Positions 1-7,986 of a stretch of 64,000 nucleotides of DNA are shown piece by piece. Position 1 is the first letter of the stretch, and the number at the start of each line of letters is the position of its first letter. The notes below the pieces were generated by a model. That model made no database searches and was not told the origin of the DNA. It saw only the letters and a list, made by a program, of their open reading frames with translations. Both the position numbers and the translations under genes were made by a program. Source of the DNA: Paenibacillus sp. PastM-3 (GTDB taxonomy: Bacteria > Bacillota > Bacilli > Paenibacillales > Paenibacillaceae); contig NZ_JARXXP010000013.1 in assembly GCF_029893965.1 (NCBI RefSeq), positions 62,001 to 126,000 on the forward strand, given 5' to 3'.

Positions 1-182
1 ATGCCGCCTTCCAGACTTACCCGGACAATATCGAGGATATCGGTATCCTCAAGATTGCTCCAGTACTTGCCTACGATTCCGCTGCCCCGGCTGAATTGCC
101 AGCAGCCAAGACCCAGCGGTGAAACGGACAGCTCCGATTGTCCCAGCGGGCGTAATGAAGTTTCTGCTGTTACTGTACTCAT
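1..182 (-). CDS. Aldo/keto reductase, N-terminal part (cut by window edge)
   Basis: Only the first 60 codons lie in the window; the gene continues beyond base 1. The translated start contains LRPLGQSELSVSPLGLGCWQ followed by a Gly-rich stretch, the N-terminal strand and first barrel strand typical of the aldo/keto reductase superfamily of NAD(P)H-dependent TIM-barrel oxidoreductases. The ATG at 182 follows an AGAAGGATGA ribosome site; an ATG nine bases upstream is in a different frame. It is divergent from the TPR gene. Substrate cannot be inferred from the fragment. Confidence 0.75.
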   Translation of the reverse strand, partial: MSTVTAETSLRPLGQSELSVSPLGLGCWQFSRGSGIVGKYWSNLEDTDILDIVRVSLEGG

Positions 183-234
183 AACTCATCCTTCTTCCCA
201 AAAATTTTGGAGTCAGCAATACTGAATAATATGG

Positions 235-240
235 TATAAT
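235..240 (+). promoter_or_regulatory. Extended -10 promoter of the TPR gene
   Basis: TATAAT preceded by TGG forms an extended -10 (TGn-TATAAT) about 70 bases before the TPR gene start. No good -35 hexamer is seen at the normal distance, which is common for extended -10 promoters. Confidence 0.45.
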
Positions 241-308
241 TACCCTGCTCTGCATGTTAGATGTTAAGTGAACGCTGACCGGAGTTACAACTTTATCGGA
301 GGGACTTC

Positions 309-980
309 ATGTTTAAAATCCTGGGCTTTTTGTTTCTTGCACAATTTTTAGGTAATCCCTTTCTGGCCTTAATTGTTTTGTTGCTGGTCCTGTATTTTCT
401 GGACCGCCGGTTTGTCGGCATCTTGCCCAGCATTGCCAAGCCTTTCCGCCGGGGACGGCAAATGTCCAGATTGCGGACGGCCATTACCCTCAATCCCAAT
501 GATGTCTCCTCCAAATTCGAGCTGGCCCGCCTGCTGATCGAACGCAAGCGTTACAGCGATGCAAAAGAGCTTCTGCTGCAAATCGCCGACCGGTACGAGC
601 AATCCGCCGAATATTGGGTCGAGCTTGGCTATGCGAATCTGAGGCTCGGGATGCTTCCGGAGGGCGAAGCCCAGATGCTGCAAGGGCTGGAGATTAACCG
701 CCGGGCACAATATGGCCAGCCTTTTCTCCGCCTGGCCGAGATATTCCGGGGTGTTGACCAGGACAAAGCGTTGCACTATGTAAGCCAATTCCAAGAAATC
801 CACACTTCTTCCAGCGAAGCTTATTATCTGGCGGGCTCCATGTACAAGGCTCTCGGCAGAAATGACGAGGCCAGACGAGCTTTTGAAGAATCCATAGCGA
901 TTTACCGCTCGCTGCCTAAATACAAGAAACGTCAGGAGCGCGGCTGGGCGCTGCGCAGTTTTTTGGCTAAAATGCGCTAG
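309..980 (+). CDS. Membrane-anchored tetratricopeptide repeat protein
   Basis: A 223-residue protein. Residues about 5-30 form one or two hydrophobic segments (rich in Phe, Leu, Val), followed by a basic stretch (KPFRRGRQ) that should stay in the cytoplasm. From about residue 55 to 200 there are several TPR-like helical pairs, for example NPNDVSSKFELARLLIERKR and SEAYYLAGSMYKALGRNDEA. Such proteins act as scaffolds for protein-protein contacts; no enzymatic motif is visible. The ATG follows a good GGAGGG site. It is a single-gene unit between a divergent aldo/keto reductase and a convergent MMPL gene with a shared terminator. The partner is unknown. Confidence 0.8.
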   Translation: MFKILGFLFLAQFLGNPFLALIVLLLVLYFLDRRFVGILPSIAKPFRRGRQMSRLRTAITLNPNDVSSKFELARLLIERKRYSDAKELLLQIADRYEQSAEYWVELGYANLRLGMLPEGEAQMLQGLEINRRAQYGQPFLRLAEIFRGVDQDKALHYVSQFQEIHTSSSEAYYLAGSMYKALGRNDEARRAFEESIAIYRSLPKYKKRQERGWALRSFLAKMR

Positions 981-1006
981 GGCCGGACAGTACATAAACC
1001 GATTAA

Positions 1007-1054
1007 AGCACCTCTGTGCATGGCTGGGACTCCAGTAGTGCACAGAGGTGTTTT
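1007..1054. terminator. Bidirectional terminator between TPR and MMPL genes
   Basis: A perfect 12-bp stem, CACCTCTGTGCA (1009-1020) with TGCACAGAGGTG (1039-1050), is followed by TTTT on the plus strand and by CTTTAA on the minus strand. It sits between two convergent genes and can serve both. Confidence 0.7.
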
Positions 1055-1069
1055 GCCCTGACTAACTAT

Positions 1070-4000
1070 CTACAGATTAAGATCGTGCTTCGCAGGCTCT
1101 CCACTGTCTTTGACGCTGAACGGCCACCAGTTCGTCCGCCCGAACATCCGCACCATCACCGGAACGAAGAATGGCAGGAAGATCAGCGCATACAGGGCAA
1201 GACCCGATAACACTACAGTGGCAATCTGCATCATCGACAGCACCCCGGATGGATACATTGAGGCAAAGGTTCCGCCCAGAATAACTACCGCCGACAAGAT
1301 GACTGTCCCCATATTGCGCATGGCATGCAGAATCGCTTCGCGCACATCCCAGGTTTTATACTCATTAAAACGGGCCATCAGAAAGATGCTGTAGTCGACG
1401 CCAAGTGCAACCAGCATAACAAAGCTGAAGAATGGTGTGGTCCAGGTGATGCCTGAATAATCCAGCAGATGTACAAATATCGCTTCCGTAATGCCGAGTG
1501 CTGTAATATAAGTGACCAGCAGTGAGCCGATCAGGTACAGCGGCATAATCACCGAGCGCAGCAGCAGGACCAGAATAATGAAAATACCTGCCAGCATCAG
1601 CACAACCGTCCGTGTATAGTCCTCGCCCGAGATCGTCTGGAGATCGTTATACGTACTGGTTACACCGCTGATTGCCGTTTCGGCATTTTCCAGCTTGGTT
1701 CCTTTCACCGCACGGTCAACCGCGTCCTGAATATCCGGTATGCTGCCAATGGCTTTGGCACTGTACGGATTCTCCGCGAATACGACATCCAGCGTCATTA
1801 CCTTGCGGTCATTTGACAGATAGGTGCCGAATACCTGCTGCATCGCTTCCGCTTCCAACGCTTCTGAAGGAACAAAGAAGCCGCTCAGCTCATCCTCTTT
1901 GGCATCCTGAATCTGCTGCAGATAATCCTGTGCCGAGCTGAGCCCTGCTGTGATTTGCTGCAGGCCGTCCGCACTGTCACTGAGTCCGCCGGTCAGTTCG
2001 CCGATCTGTCCGGTCAGCTGTCCAAAGCCTTCGGCCAGCTGCTGCTGTCCGCCCTGCAGCTGATCCAGTCCGCTGCTGATTGCCGGAATTTTACCAACAA
2101 TCTGGCCTTGGCCTTCTGCAGCCTGGTTGAGGCCCGTCTGGAGCCGGCCGATTCCGTCCGCCAGCTGCTCAAGCCCCTGCGTCAGGGCGGTCTGGCCGGC
2201 TGCAGCTTTGGCATAGCCGGCATTGGCTTCGTTCAGCCCCGATGAGGCACTGTTCAGCTGGCCGGCAATCTGCCCGAGTCCTGCCGCAAGCTGTGCGGTT
2301 CCCGTTCCGGTCTGAGACACGGTGCCTTTGATGACCTGGTAATTCATATCCTGAAGCAGCTCAGGATGACTGCTCTCGAGTCCCGTAAAGGACGCATCCA
2401 GACCGGTGAGTGCTGCAGCTGCACCTTCAAGCTTGGGCTGCAGATCATCAAGCCCACCGCTCAGCGCCGTCAGCCCCGCGCCTATCTGCTTGTAGCCTGC
2501 CAGCAGCGCGTTGTTCGCCTCTGCAAGCTGCTTCGCACTGGCTGCAGCCCGGGCGAGTCCGGTTTTAATCTCACCCGCTCCGGCAGCGCCGCTCCTGATT
2601 CCGTCCTCAATCTGCGTGAGTCCGGCCCCCAGGACTGCTATACCCTGCTTCAGCTCAGCTGTGCCTTCTGTGAGCTTCACGCTGCCGGCCGCCGCTTCCT
2701 TAAGCTTGGGCCCGTTCGCACTCAGCTGCCTGCCTGCTTCGGCAAGTCCGGACTGAATCTGGTTCAGGCCGTCATTGCTTTGACTAAGACCGTCCGACAG
2801 TGTTGCCACCTGAACCGGAATCAGAAAATCATTGATTAGCTCTCCGGTTGGCCGCGACAGGCTGCGTACCGCCTTGACGCCGTCTACTTTCTCCAGCTCT
2901 CGGCTGATTTTTTCGGCGAGTCCCATATATTCCGGTGTATCCATCCGGTCATCATTTTTAATGACTATCCTGCCAGGCATCGATTCACCGGGACCAAAGC
3001 TTTCGGAAATAATATTAAAACCCTTCACGGAAGCGTAATCCGGTCCGATTTCATCCATGCTGTTGAAGGAAAGCCTGCCGTCATAAGTCACCAGGAACGG
3101 AACGACGACTGCCGCCACAATCAGAAGCGCCGCCCAAGGCCGTTTCAGTGAAAAGGAGCCCGCCGCTCCCCAGATCCGGCTTTCATTGTGCTCCAGACTG
3201 CCGCGTGACGGCCAGAACAGCTTCTTGCCCAGCACGGCCATAAAGAACGGAACCACCGTAACGAGGGCCAGCAGCATGACTGCGATCCCTACTGCTACAG
3301 CCACCGCAGAACGGTACAGCATGAACTTTGACAAGCCGATGGCTACGAACCCGACAAATACAGCAAGTCCGGAATAGAAGACAGTCCCGCCTGCTTTGCG
3401 GTAAGTAGATATAATGGCACTTTTTGTATCCTCCGCAGATGCCAGCTCCTCCTTGAAACGGCTAATCAGCAGAATACAGTAATCCGTTCCGATTCCGAAC
3501 ATCACGGCCACCATGAAGATCTGCGTAAAGGTTGACAGTGGAAAATCAAACCGGTCCACCAGGAAGGCTACAACCGACTGGGACACGATATAGCTAAGCC
3601 CTACGGTCAGCAGCGGCACAAGCGGAGCCACGAACGAACGGAACACAACGAACAGAATAAGCAGGATAAAGACTACGGTTATGTACTCGGATTTTTTGAG
3701 TCCGGCCTCTGAGCTGACGATCGTATCTTCCGTAATCAGCCCTTCACTGGTCAGGTAATGGTCTGCGGTTACATCCGCAAGCAGCTCATTTACCTTTTCC
3801 GGCAGCGCCTTTACCGTTTCATCCCCGCCTTTAACCGACAACGCAACCATAATGGTCTGCCCGTCCTTGGCAATCAGCGTATTTTCCAGCTCTGTCTGTG
3901 AAAATGGCTCTGTTATCGCATCAAGGTTCAGCGCCTCCTTCTCCGCAGCTAGCTTCTCCACTCCTTGTCTGATGCTCTCCCTGTCTCCTGCGCTCAGTCC

Positions 4001-4231
4001 CTCCGGCTTGTTAAATACCAGGGCAACCTGATGCAGGGTTTCGCCCTCTTTGGCGGCAGCAACCTCCTTCATAATCTCGGCTGCTCTCGATGACGAATAA
4101 CCGCCCGGAACCGAGATTTGCCCCTTTTCACGGACCAGCTCAGACATTGACGGTGCTGTTAAAAACAACACAACCGCAGCAGCAAGCCAAATCGCAATCA
4201 CTGCCCATCTGACTTTCAAAATCGTCTTCAC
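1070..4231 (-). CDS. MMPL/RND-family membrane transporter
   Basis: A 1053-residue exporter. It has two MMPL modules (about 150-360 and 870-1040), each with several transmembrane helices; the first carries GIGTDYCILLISRF and the second ALGVDYSIFLMARF, the conserved acidic motif of proton-driven RND-type pumps. Between them lies a roughly 300-residue extracytoplasmic region of Gly/Ala/Gln-rich near-repeats (LxxGLxQLxxG), as in the YhgE/MmpL class. The start is GTG, preceded by GGAGGGAGAAACGA, and it overlaps the stop of the upstream marR gene by four bases (GTGA), so the pair is translationally coupled. Likely cargo is a lipid, lipopeptide or drug; this is inferred from family and MarR control only. 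Confidence 0.85.
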   Translation of the reverse strand: MKTILKVRWAVIAIWLAAAVVLFLTAPSMSELVREKGQISVPGGYSSSRAAEIMKEVAAAKEGETLHQVALVFNKPEGLSAGDRESIRQGVEKLAAEKEALNLDAITEPFSQTELENTLIAKDGQTIMVALSVKGGDETVKALPEKVNELLADVTADHYLTSEGLITEDTIVSSEAGLKKSEYITVVFILLILFVVFRSFVAPLVPLLTVGLSYIVSQSVVAFLVDRFDFPLSTFTQIFMVAVMFGIGTDYCILLISRFKEELASAEDTKSAIISTYRKAGGTVFYSGLAVFVGFVAIGLSKFMLYRSAVAVAVGIAVMLLALVTVVPFFMAVLGKKLFWPSRGSLEHNESRIWGAAGSFSLKRPWAALLIVAAVVVPFLVTYDGRLSFNSMDEIGPDYASVKGFNIISESFGPGESMPGRIVIKNDDRMDTPEYMGLAEKISRELEKVDGVKAVRSLSRPTGELINDFLIPVQVATLSDGLSQSNDGLNQIQSGLAEAGRQLSANGPKLKEAAAGSVKLTEGTAELKQGIAVLGAGLTQIEDGIRSGAAGAGEIKTGLARAAASAKQLAEANNALLAGYKQIGAGLTALSGGLDDLQPKLEGAAAALTGLDASFTGLESSHPELLQDMNYQVIKGTVSQTGTGTAQLAAGLGQIAGQLNSASSGLNEANAGYAKAAAGQTALTQGLEQLADGIGRLQTGLNQAAEGQGQIVGKIPAISSGLDQLQGGQQQLAEGFGQLTGQIGELTGGLSDSADGLQQITAGLSSAQDYLQQIQDAKEDELSGFFVPSEALEAEAMQQVFGTYLSNDRKVMTLDVVFAENPYSAKAIGSIPDIQDAVDRAVKGTKLENAETAISGVTSTYNDLQTISGEDYTRTVVLMLAGIFIILVLLLRSVIMPLYLIGSLLVTYITALGITEAIFVHLLDYSGITWTTPFFSFVMLVALGVDYSIFLMARFNEYKTWDVREAILHAMRNMGTVILSAVVILGGTFASMYPSGVLSMMQIATVVLSGLALYALIFLPFFVPVMVRMFGRTNWWPFSVKDSGEPAKHDLNL

Positions 4232-4680
4232 TCGTTTCTCCCTCCCGTCTCCTGCATTAAAAAGGCCAGCTTCTCAAACATGGTGATGAACTTCTCGATA
4301 TCGTCCTCCTCAAAATGAAGCAAATACGGTGAGATTACATCCTTCACCTGCTTTTCCGCCAGCTGATAAACCTCTTCCCCCTGCTCCGTGAGCGACAAAT
4401 ACACCAGGCGCCGGTCATTTTCATCACGGGTCCGCTCAATCATGCCTGCCTCGTCAAGCCGGTTAATGATGGCTGTAATCGAGCTCTTGCCTACACAGAC
4501 AGACTCCGCCAGATAGGTTGACGTACACTGCTCCTGTGCCTTAATCAACCTCAGGATCAAAAACTGGTCGGTTGTCAAACCTTCGGCAATCCGTTCCTTG
4601 ATCCGTGCACTGATCTGCCTGGTCACTATCAGATAAGCATCAACATACCGGGTTATCCAGTGCTCTGCTTCCTCATTCAA
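4228..4680 (-). CDS. MarR-family transcriptional regulator
   Basis: A 150-residue winged-helix repressor of the MarR family. The wHTH region includes AESVCVGKSSITAIINRLDE and the wing ERTRDENDRRLVYLSLT with the conserved DxRR motif. A TTG start at 4680 is chosen because GAGGAGG lies eight bases upstream; the more upstream ATG at 4716 has no ribosome site and lies inside the operator palindrome. It is followed immediately by the MMPL transporter with a four-base overlap, so it is probably the ligand-responsive autorepressor of that exporter. Confidence 0.85.
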   Translation of the reverse strand: MNEEAEHWITRYVDAYLIVTRQISARIKERIAEGLTTDQFLILRLIKAQEQCTSTYLAESVCVGKSSITAIINRLDEAGMIERTRDENDRRLVYLSLTEQGEEVYQLAEKQVKDVISPYLLHFEEDDIEKFITMFEKLAFLMQETGGRNE

Positions 4681-4705
4681 AACTTCGCCCTCCTCAATAT
4701 TGGAC

Positions 4706-4730
4706 AAATAGTTCATGTCTAGAACTGTTT
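4706..4730. promoter_or_regulatory. Palindromic operator for the MarR-MMPL operon
   Basis: A 25-bp imperfect palindrome, AAATAGTTC-N7-GAACTGTTT, with one mismatch per arm pair. It lies just downstream of the -10 box and upstream of the marR TTG start, where a MarR dimer would block transcription. Assignment to this regulator is inferred from position. Confidence 0.55.
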
Positions 4731-4739
4731 CACACTAAA

Positions 4740-4768
4740 ACTATATGATTCACTGCTCCAAAAGTCAA
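4740..4768 (-). promoter_or_regulatory. Sigma-A promoter of the MarR-MMPL operon
   Basis: On the minus strand TTGACT (4768-4763), a 17-base spacer and TATAGT (4745-4740) form a near-consensus promoter. The expected start is near 4733, next to the palindromic operator. Confidence 0.7.
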
Positions 4769-4789
4769 TTGTTTCCATTGATTTAGACA

Positions 4790-4826
4790 ACAAAAAGCTA
4801 CCCGGTACCATGCGCCGGATAGCTTT
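4790..4826 (-). terminator. Terminator of the rpiA/GNAT operon
   Basis: On the minus strand AAAGCTATCCGG pairs with CCGGGTAGCTTT (one G-T pair), followed by TTTTTGTTG. It lies 27 bases after the GNAT stop codon and separates that operon from the marR promoter. Confidence 0.75.
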
Positions 4827-4852
4827 CTTCAGATAGCAGCTGCTTACAAGCT

Positions 4853-5293
4853 CTATTCGTCATCCTCATCTTCCTCAACCTCATACACACAACGGAACAT
4901 TTCGATTCCCGCCGGATTCTCGCCCAGACTGTACACCATAAAGCCCAGGGCGCGGTAAAAGTTGGCGGCAACCTCATCTTCCGTTTCCGCCAATACATAC
5001 CGCGGATTCCGCAGGGTCATCAGCTCGAGAATCATACCGCGTGCATAGCCTTTGCCTCTGTTCTCAGGCAGCACCGCGATGTGGCGGATGTCGAGTGAAC
5101 CATCCTCCGTCTCTTCAAAGCCTACGAGGCCGAGCAGCAGCCCTTCCTCTTCCCAGCCGTTAAGCTGCAGCGCGGCATATTTGCCGTATTCGGCCGAAGC
5201 GCGCCAGAGCGCATCCGGTTCATCAATGACCGCATAGGCCAGCAGCTCATCTACTTCAGGTGTTCCTATGCGCTGCTTCAGATCAATAAGCAT
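4853..5293 (-). CDS. GNAT-family N-acetyltransferase
   Basis: A 146-residue protein with a GNAT fold. Residues 66-85 (SLDIRHIAVLPENRGKGYAR) match motif A, with the R/Q-x-x-G-x-G/A acetyl-CoA pyrophosphate loop, and EVAANFYRALGF matches motif B near the C-terminus. The tail is acidic (EVEEDEDDE). The ATG follows AAGGGAGG by eleven bases. It is the last gene before a strong terminator in a minus-strand run with rpiA. The acceptor substrate is unknown. Confidence 0.8.
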   Translation of the reverse strand: MLIDLKQRIGTPEVDELLAYAVIDEPDALWRASAEYGKYAALQLNGWEEEGLLLGLVGFEETEDGSLDIRHIAVLPENRGKGYARGMILELMTLRNPRYVLAETEDEVAANFYRALGFMVYSLGENPAGIEMFRCVYEVEEDEDDE

Positions 5294-5299
5294 AAATGT

Positions 5300-5476
5300 T
5301 CAAGCCTCCCTTAATATTGATGTAATTCTCAGAAGTAATAATCCTGACCAGACGCCGCCAAACCCGAGAAATATCCAGTATAGCACAGCCCCGCTGTAAA
5401 GAAGCAGTACAAGTCCGATAAACAAACGCACAGCCGGCCGGGGACGCCTGCGGGAGGAAGAGTGGTATCCGGCGTT
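5300..5476 (-). pseudogene. Possible VanZ-like N-terminal remnant
   Basis: Between rpiA and the GNAT gene one minus-strand frame is open for 58 codons after an in-frame TAA. It reads with a basic start (RRRPRPAVR), then a hydrophobic helix with LLLYSGAVLYWIFLGFGG, which resembles the first helix and the following Phe/Gly motif of VanZ-family membrane proteins. It stops just before the GNAT ribosome site. No ATG and no ribosome site were found, and the remaining VanZ helices are absent. I read it as a decayed fragment; chance resemblance is possible. Confidence 0.25.
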
Positions 5477-5487
5477 TTACCCGCTTC

Positions 5488-6174
5488 CTAGAGTTCGGTT
5501 TCAGCTTCGATGATCTCGATGCTGCCATTTTGCTTGCCGATAATAGCCATGCTGGCAATACCGATGAACAGCCCGTGATCCACTACGCCTGAAATGCCCT
5601 GGAGCTGTTCTGCCAGCTCAGGGGCTGAAACGATCGCTTCAAAATGGCAATCGGCAATGTAGTTACCGTTGTCCGTCCGGTAGAGCTCATCCCCGCTGCG
5701 GCGCAGCTCCGGTCTGCAGCCGAGCTTCGCCAGCTTGGCTACCGTCCATTCCCAGGCAAACGGGACAATCTCCACAGGCAGCGGAAATTTGCCGAGCGTG
5801 TCAACCGCTTTGCTCTCATCAGCCACAACGATCATCCGCGTGCTGCCCATCGCCACAATCTTCTCGCGCAGCAGGGCACCGCCGCCGCCCTTGATCAGCT
5901 GAAGCTTGCTGTCCAGTTCGTCCGCACCGTCAATGGTCAGATCGAGGTGGTCGATCTCGCTGAAGGCAACCAGCGGAATGCCAAGTTCACGCGCCTGATC
6001 CTCGGAAGCCTGCGAAGTGGCCACAGCGGTAATGTTAAGGCCCTCACGGACACGCTCGCCCAGCTTCCGGATGGCCCAATAAGCGGTTGAGCCTGTTCCC
6101 AGACCTACCTTCATCCCGTCCTGTACATATTCCACGGCTTTCTCCGCAGCCAGCTGCTTTACATTGACACTCAT
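5488..6174 (-). CDS. rpiA: Ribose-5-phosphate isomerase A
   Basis: A 228-residue cytoplasmic enzyme that interconverts ribose 5-phosphate and ribulose 5-phosphate in the non-oxidative pentose-phosphate pathway. Family motifs are all present: VGLGTGSTA near residue 25, DLTIDGADE near 80 with the catalytic Asp/Glu, and LIKGGGGALLREK with the catalytic Lys near 95. The start at 6174 gives the normal RpiA length and follows GGGGGT; an ATG 63 bases upstream would add a poorly conserved tail. It follows a GNAT gene by 63 bases in the same direction. Confidence 0.95.
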   Translation of the reverse strand: MSVNVKQLAAEKAVEYVQDGMKVGLGTGSTAYWAIRKLGERVREGLNITAVATSQASEDQARELGIPLVAFSEIDHLDLTIDGADELDSKLQLIKGGGGALLREKIVAMGSTRMIVVADESKAVDTLGKFPLPVEIVPFAWEWTVAKLAKLGCRPELRRSGDELYRTDNGNYIADCHFEAIVSAPELAEQLQGISGVVDHGLFIGIASMAIIGKQNGSIEIIEAETEL

Positions 6175-6237
6175 TTTAATACCCCCATATTTTCCTTTAT
6201 AATGGTCTAATCGGCAAATACCATACCTGACCGGCAT

Positions 6238-6714
6238 TCAGGACAGTATTTTGCCGTAGCAGACACTGTCCGGATCGCCGATATACTGGCCGAACAGATC
6301 AATGGGCCGGTAGCCGTGCTTGACATAAAGCGCTATGGCTTCCGGCTGTTTAATTCCGGTCTCCAGCTTGATCTCCACACATCCCGCGACAGCAGCCTTC
6401 TCCTCCAGATCCGCCAGCATTTTACCGGCAATGCCCATCTTGCGGCTGCCCGGCTCCACATAGAAGCGCTTCAGCTCCATCACGCTGCTGTCTTTCTCCA
6501 GCGGCCGCAGTCCCCCGCAGCCGACTGGCTGCCCTCCCAGATAGGCTACGACGAAGGTCATCTCTTTAACCTTGGGGTCAGTGAAATCAACCACATAGAT
6601 CATTTCATGCGGATAGCGCGCCTTCAAATCTTCATCCAGACGTTCAATCAGATCCCGCAGATCCGTATTATCGGGCTGGACAGTAACAAATTTCAATTCA
6701 GTAACAGATGACAT
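6238..6714 (-). CDS. GNAT-family N-acetyltransferase
   Basis: A 158-residue acetyltransferase. Motif A is at about residues 78-104 (MELKRFYVEPGSRKMGIAGK, the acetyl-CoA loop) and motif B is AIALYVKHGYRPIDLFGQY near the C-terminus. A GGAGGAG ribosome site precedes the ATG. It lies 38 bases after the macrodomain gene and 63 before rpiA, so it is likely in the same transcript. It resembles small-molecule or protein N-acetyltransferases of the YkkB/YjcF-like type; the substrate cannot be assigned. Confidence 0.85.
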   Translation of the reverse strand: MSSVTELKFVTVQPDNTDLRDLIERLDEDLKARYPHEMIYVVDFTDPKVKEMTFVVAYLGGQPVGCGGLRPLEKDSSVMELKRFYVEPGSRKMGIAGKMLADLEEKAAVAGCVEIKLETGIKQPEAIALYVKHGYRPIDLFGQYIGDPDSVCYGKILS

Positions 6715-6752
6715 CTCCAGGGCTCCTCCGTCCTTCCGGTTAACCGGTCTCT

Positions 6753-7307
6753 TTAGATATAAGTTTTAAGCGTTTCCTCGTAGAGCCGGGCATTGTCCGG
6801 CTCAAAGCAGATAAATGTGATGGTGTCCAGCGGCAGCTTGTCCGGCTCATTGCTATGAACGTAATTTATAACGATAGAAAGCGCAGTCTCGCAGGCCAGT
6901 TTTTTCGGGAAATTGTAGATACCCGTGCTGATATTCGGAAAAGCAATACTGCGTGCTCCGCGGGCGCAGGCCAGGTCAAGGCTGCTGATATAGCATCTGG
7001 CCAGCGTCGCCTCCTCCCCTGCAGCTCCGCCTTTCCAGATCGGTCCGACAGTATGTATGATCCCCAGGTTAGGCAGTCTGCCTGCGGTTGTAAATGCAGC
7101 CTCGCCTGGCATGACGCCGCCCTGCTTCTGGCGGATTACCGCACATTCGGCGGCAATCTGCGGGCCTCCGGCCCGGTGGATCGCCCCGTCAACTCCCCCT
7201 CCGCCGTAAAGTCCGGAATTGGAGGCATTAACGATGATATCGCCTTTCCAGGCTGTGATATCTCCGGCACTCACGGCTATAACCACATGATTAATGCGGA
7301 CTTGCAT
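6753..7307 (-). CDS. Macrodomain protein (ADP-ribose/O-acetyl-ADP-ribose hydrolase-like)
   Basis: A 184-residue single macrodomain. The conserved ligand loops are visible: GDIIVNASNSGLYGGGGVDGAIHR split over residues 22-46 (Asn-Ala-Asn-type motif and the Gly-rich loop), LGIIHTVGPIW near 82-92, and AFPNISTGIYNFP near 122-134. YmdB/MacroD-type members remove ADP-ribose or deacetylate O-acetyl-ADP-ribose. The ATG has an excellent GAGGGAGG site that lies inside the 3' end of the upstream gene; the two overlap by 17 bases and are probably coupled. The physiological substrate here is unknown. Confidence 0.9.
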   Translation of the reverse strand: MQVRINHVVIAVSAGDITAWKGDIIVNASNSGLYGGGGVDGAIHRAGGPQIAAECAVIRQKQGGVMPGEAAFTTAGRLPNLGIIHTVGPIWKGGAAGEEATLARCYISSLDLACARGARSIAFPNISTGIYNFPKKLACETALSIVINYVHSNEPDKLPLDTITFICFEPDNARLYEETLKTYI

Positions 7308-7758
7308 ATCCTGCTTCCTCCCTCACCGTAGCTTCCAGATTGATAATCAGCTCTTTTTCCCCTTTACGATCCGCTTTGCCGGGAAATGATAAATGTTCAG
7401 ACAGCACACGCTGAATGGATGCAGCGCGGATACGTGTCTGCATCCATTGCCGGGCATCCTCCAGAGTCATTTCACCGGTACCGGCCGGTACGCGGCACAG
7501 AGCATAAGTAGTCCCCGTTTCTCCCTCCTGGAGCTTTTCCTCAGGTCCGGAGAGCACAGTATATTGAAATAAAGGTACCGCTTCCGGCCTTTCCTCATCC
7601 CCGCGAAATTGCTCGAAAAATACGGAATACGTGAGTTTTCCGGTGGGGGCCGCAGCGCTTTCTGCCTCCTGCTGCCTGATCAGCCTGCTGTTCTGATAGG
7701 CGATCAGTCCGGCGGCAAGCAGCAGAAACAAGGCGGCACCGGCAATTGCCGTGATCAT
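7291..7758 (-). CDS. Membrane-anchored protein of unknown function
   Basis: About 155 residues. An N-terminal hydrophobic helix (ITAIAGAALFLLLAAGLIAY) is followed by a short basic/polar linker and a soluble domain of about 125 residues with no motif I recognise. The ATG at 7758 is preferred because AGGTG lies six bases upstream; a GTG at 7767 would add three residues. It is the first gene of the run leading to rpiA, overlapping the macrodomain gene by 17 bases. I do not recognise the family. Confidence 0.65.
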   Translation of the reverse strand: MITAIAGAALFLLLAAGLIAYQNSRLIRQQEAESAAAPTGKLTYSVFFEQFRGDEERPEAVPLFQYTVLSGPEEKLQEGETGTTYALCRVPAGTGEMTLEDARQWMQTRIRAASIQRVLSEHLSFPGKADRKGEKELIINLEATVREEAGYASPH

Positions 7759-7903
7759 CATGCTCACCTGCCATTCGCGTTCTTTTATACAACACCGTTA
7801 CTATATTATCATGGGAAATGATGCCGGGGAATGGTCCTAAGGGGTGTAATTCGGATTAAAGCAAAAATTCTATAAAGTTAAATTGAAATATTCAAATTAA
7901 CAG

Positions 7904-7932
7904 TTGAAACTTCATGCGGCATGATACATAAT
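7904..7932 (+). promoter_or_regulatory. Sigma-A promoter of tal
   Basis: TTGAAA (7904-7909), a 17-base spacer and CATAAT (7927-7932), about 55 bases before the tal ATG, in an AT-rich stretch. Confidence 0.6.
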
Positions 7933-7986
7933 GAGGTTGTACAAGCTGTTTGTCAATCCATAAGATATCAAGGAGGAATCGCTTCA

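Noticed and set aside
1-225. Plus-strand open frame at the left edge
   Set aside because: The minus strand there encodes a recognisable aldo/keto reductase start with a ribosome site.
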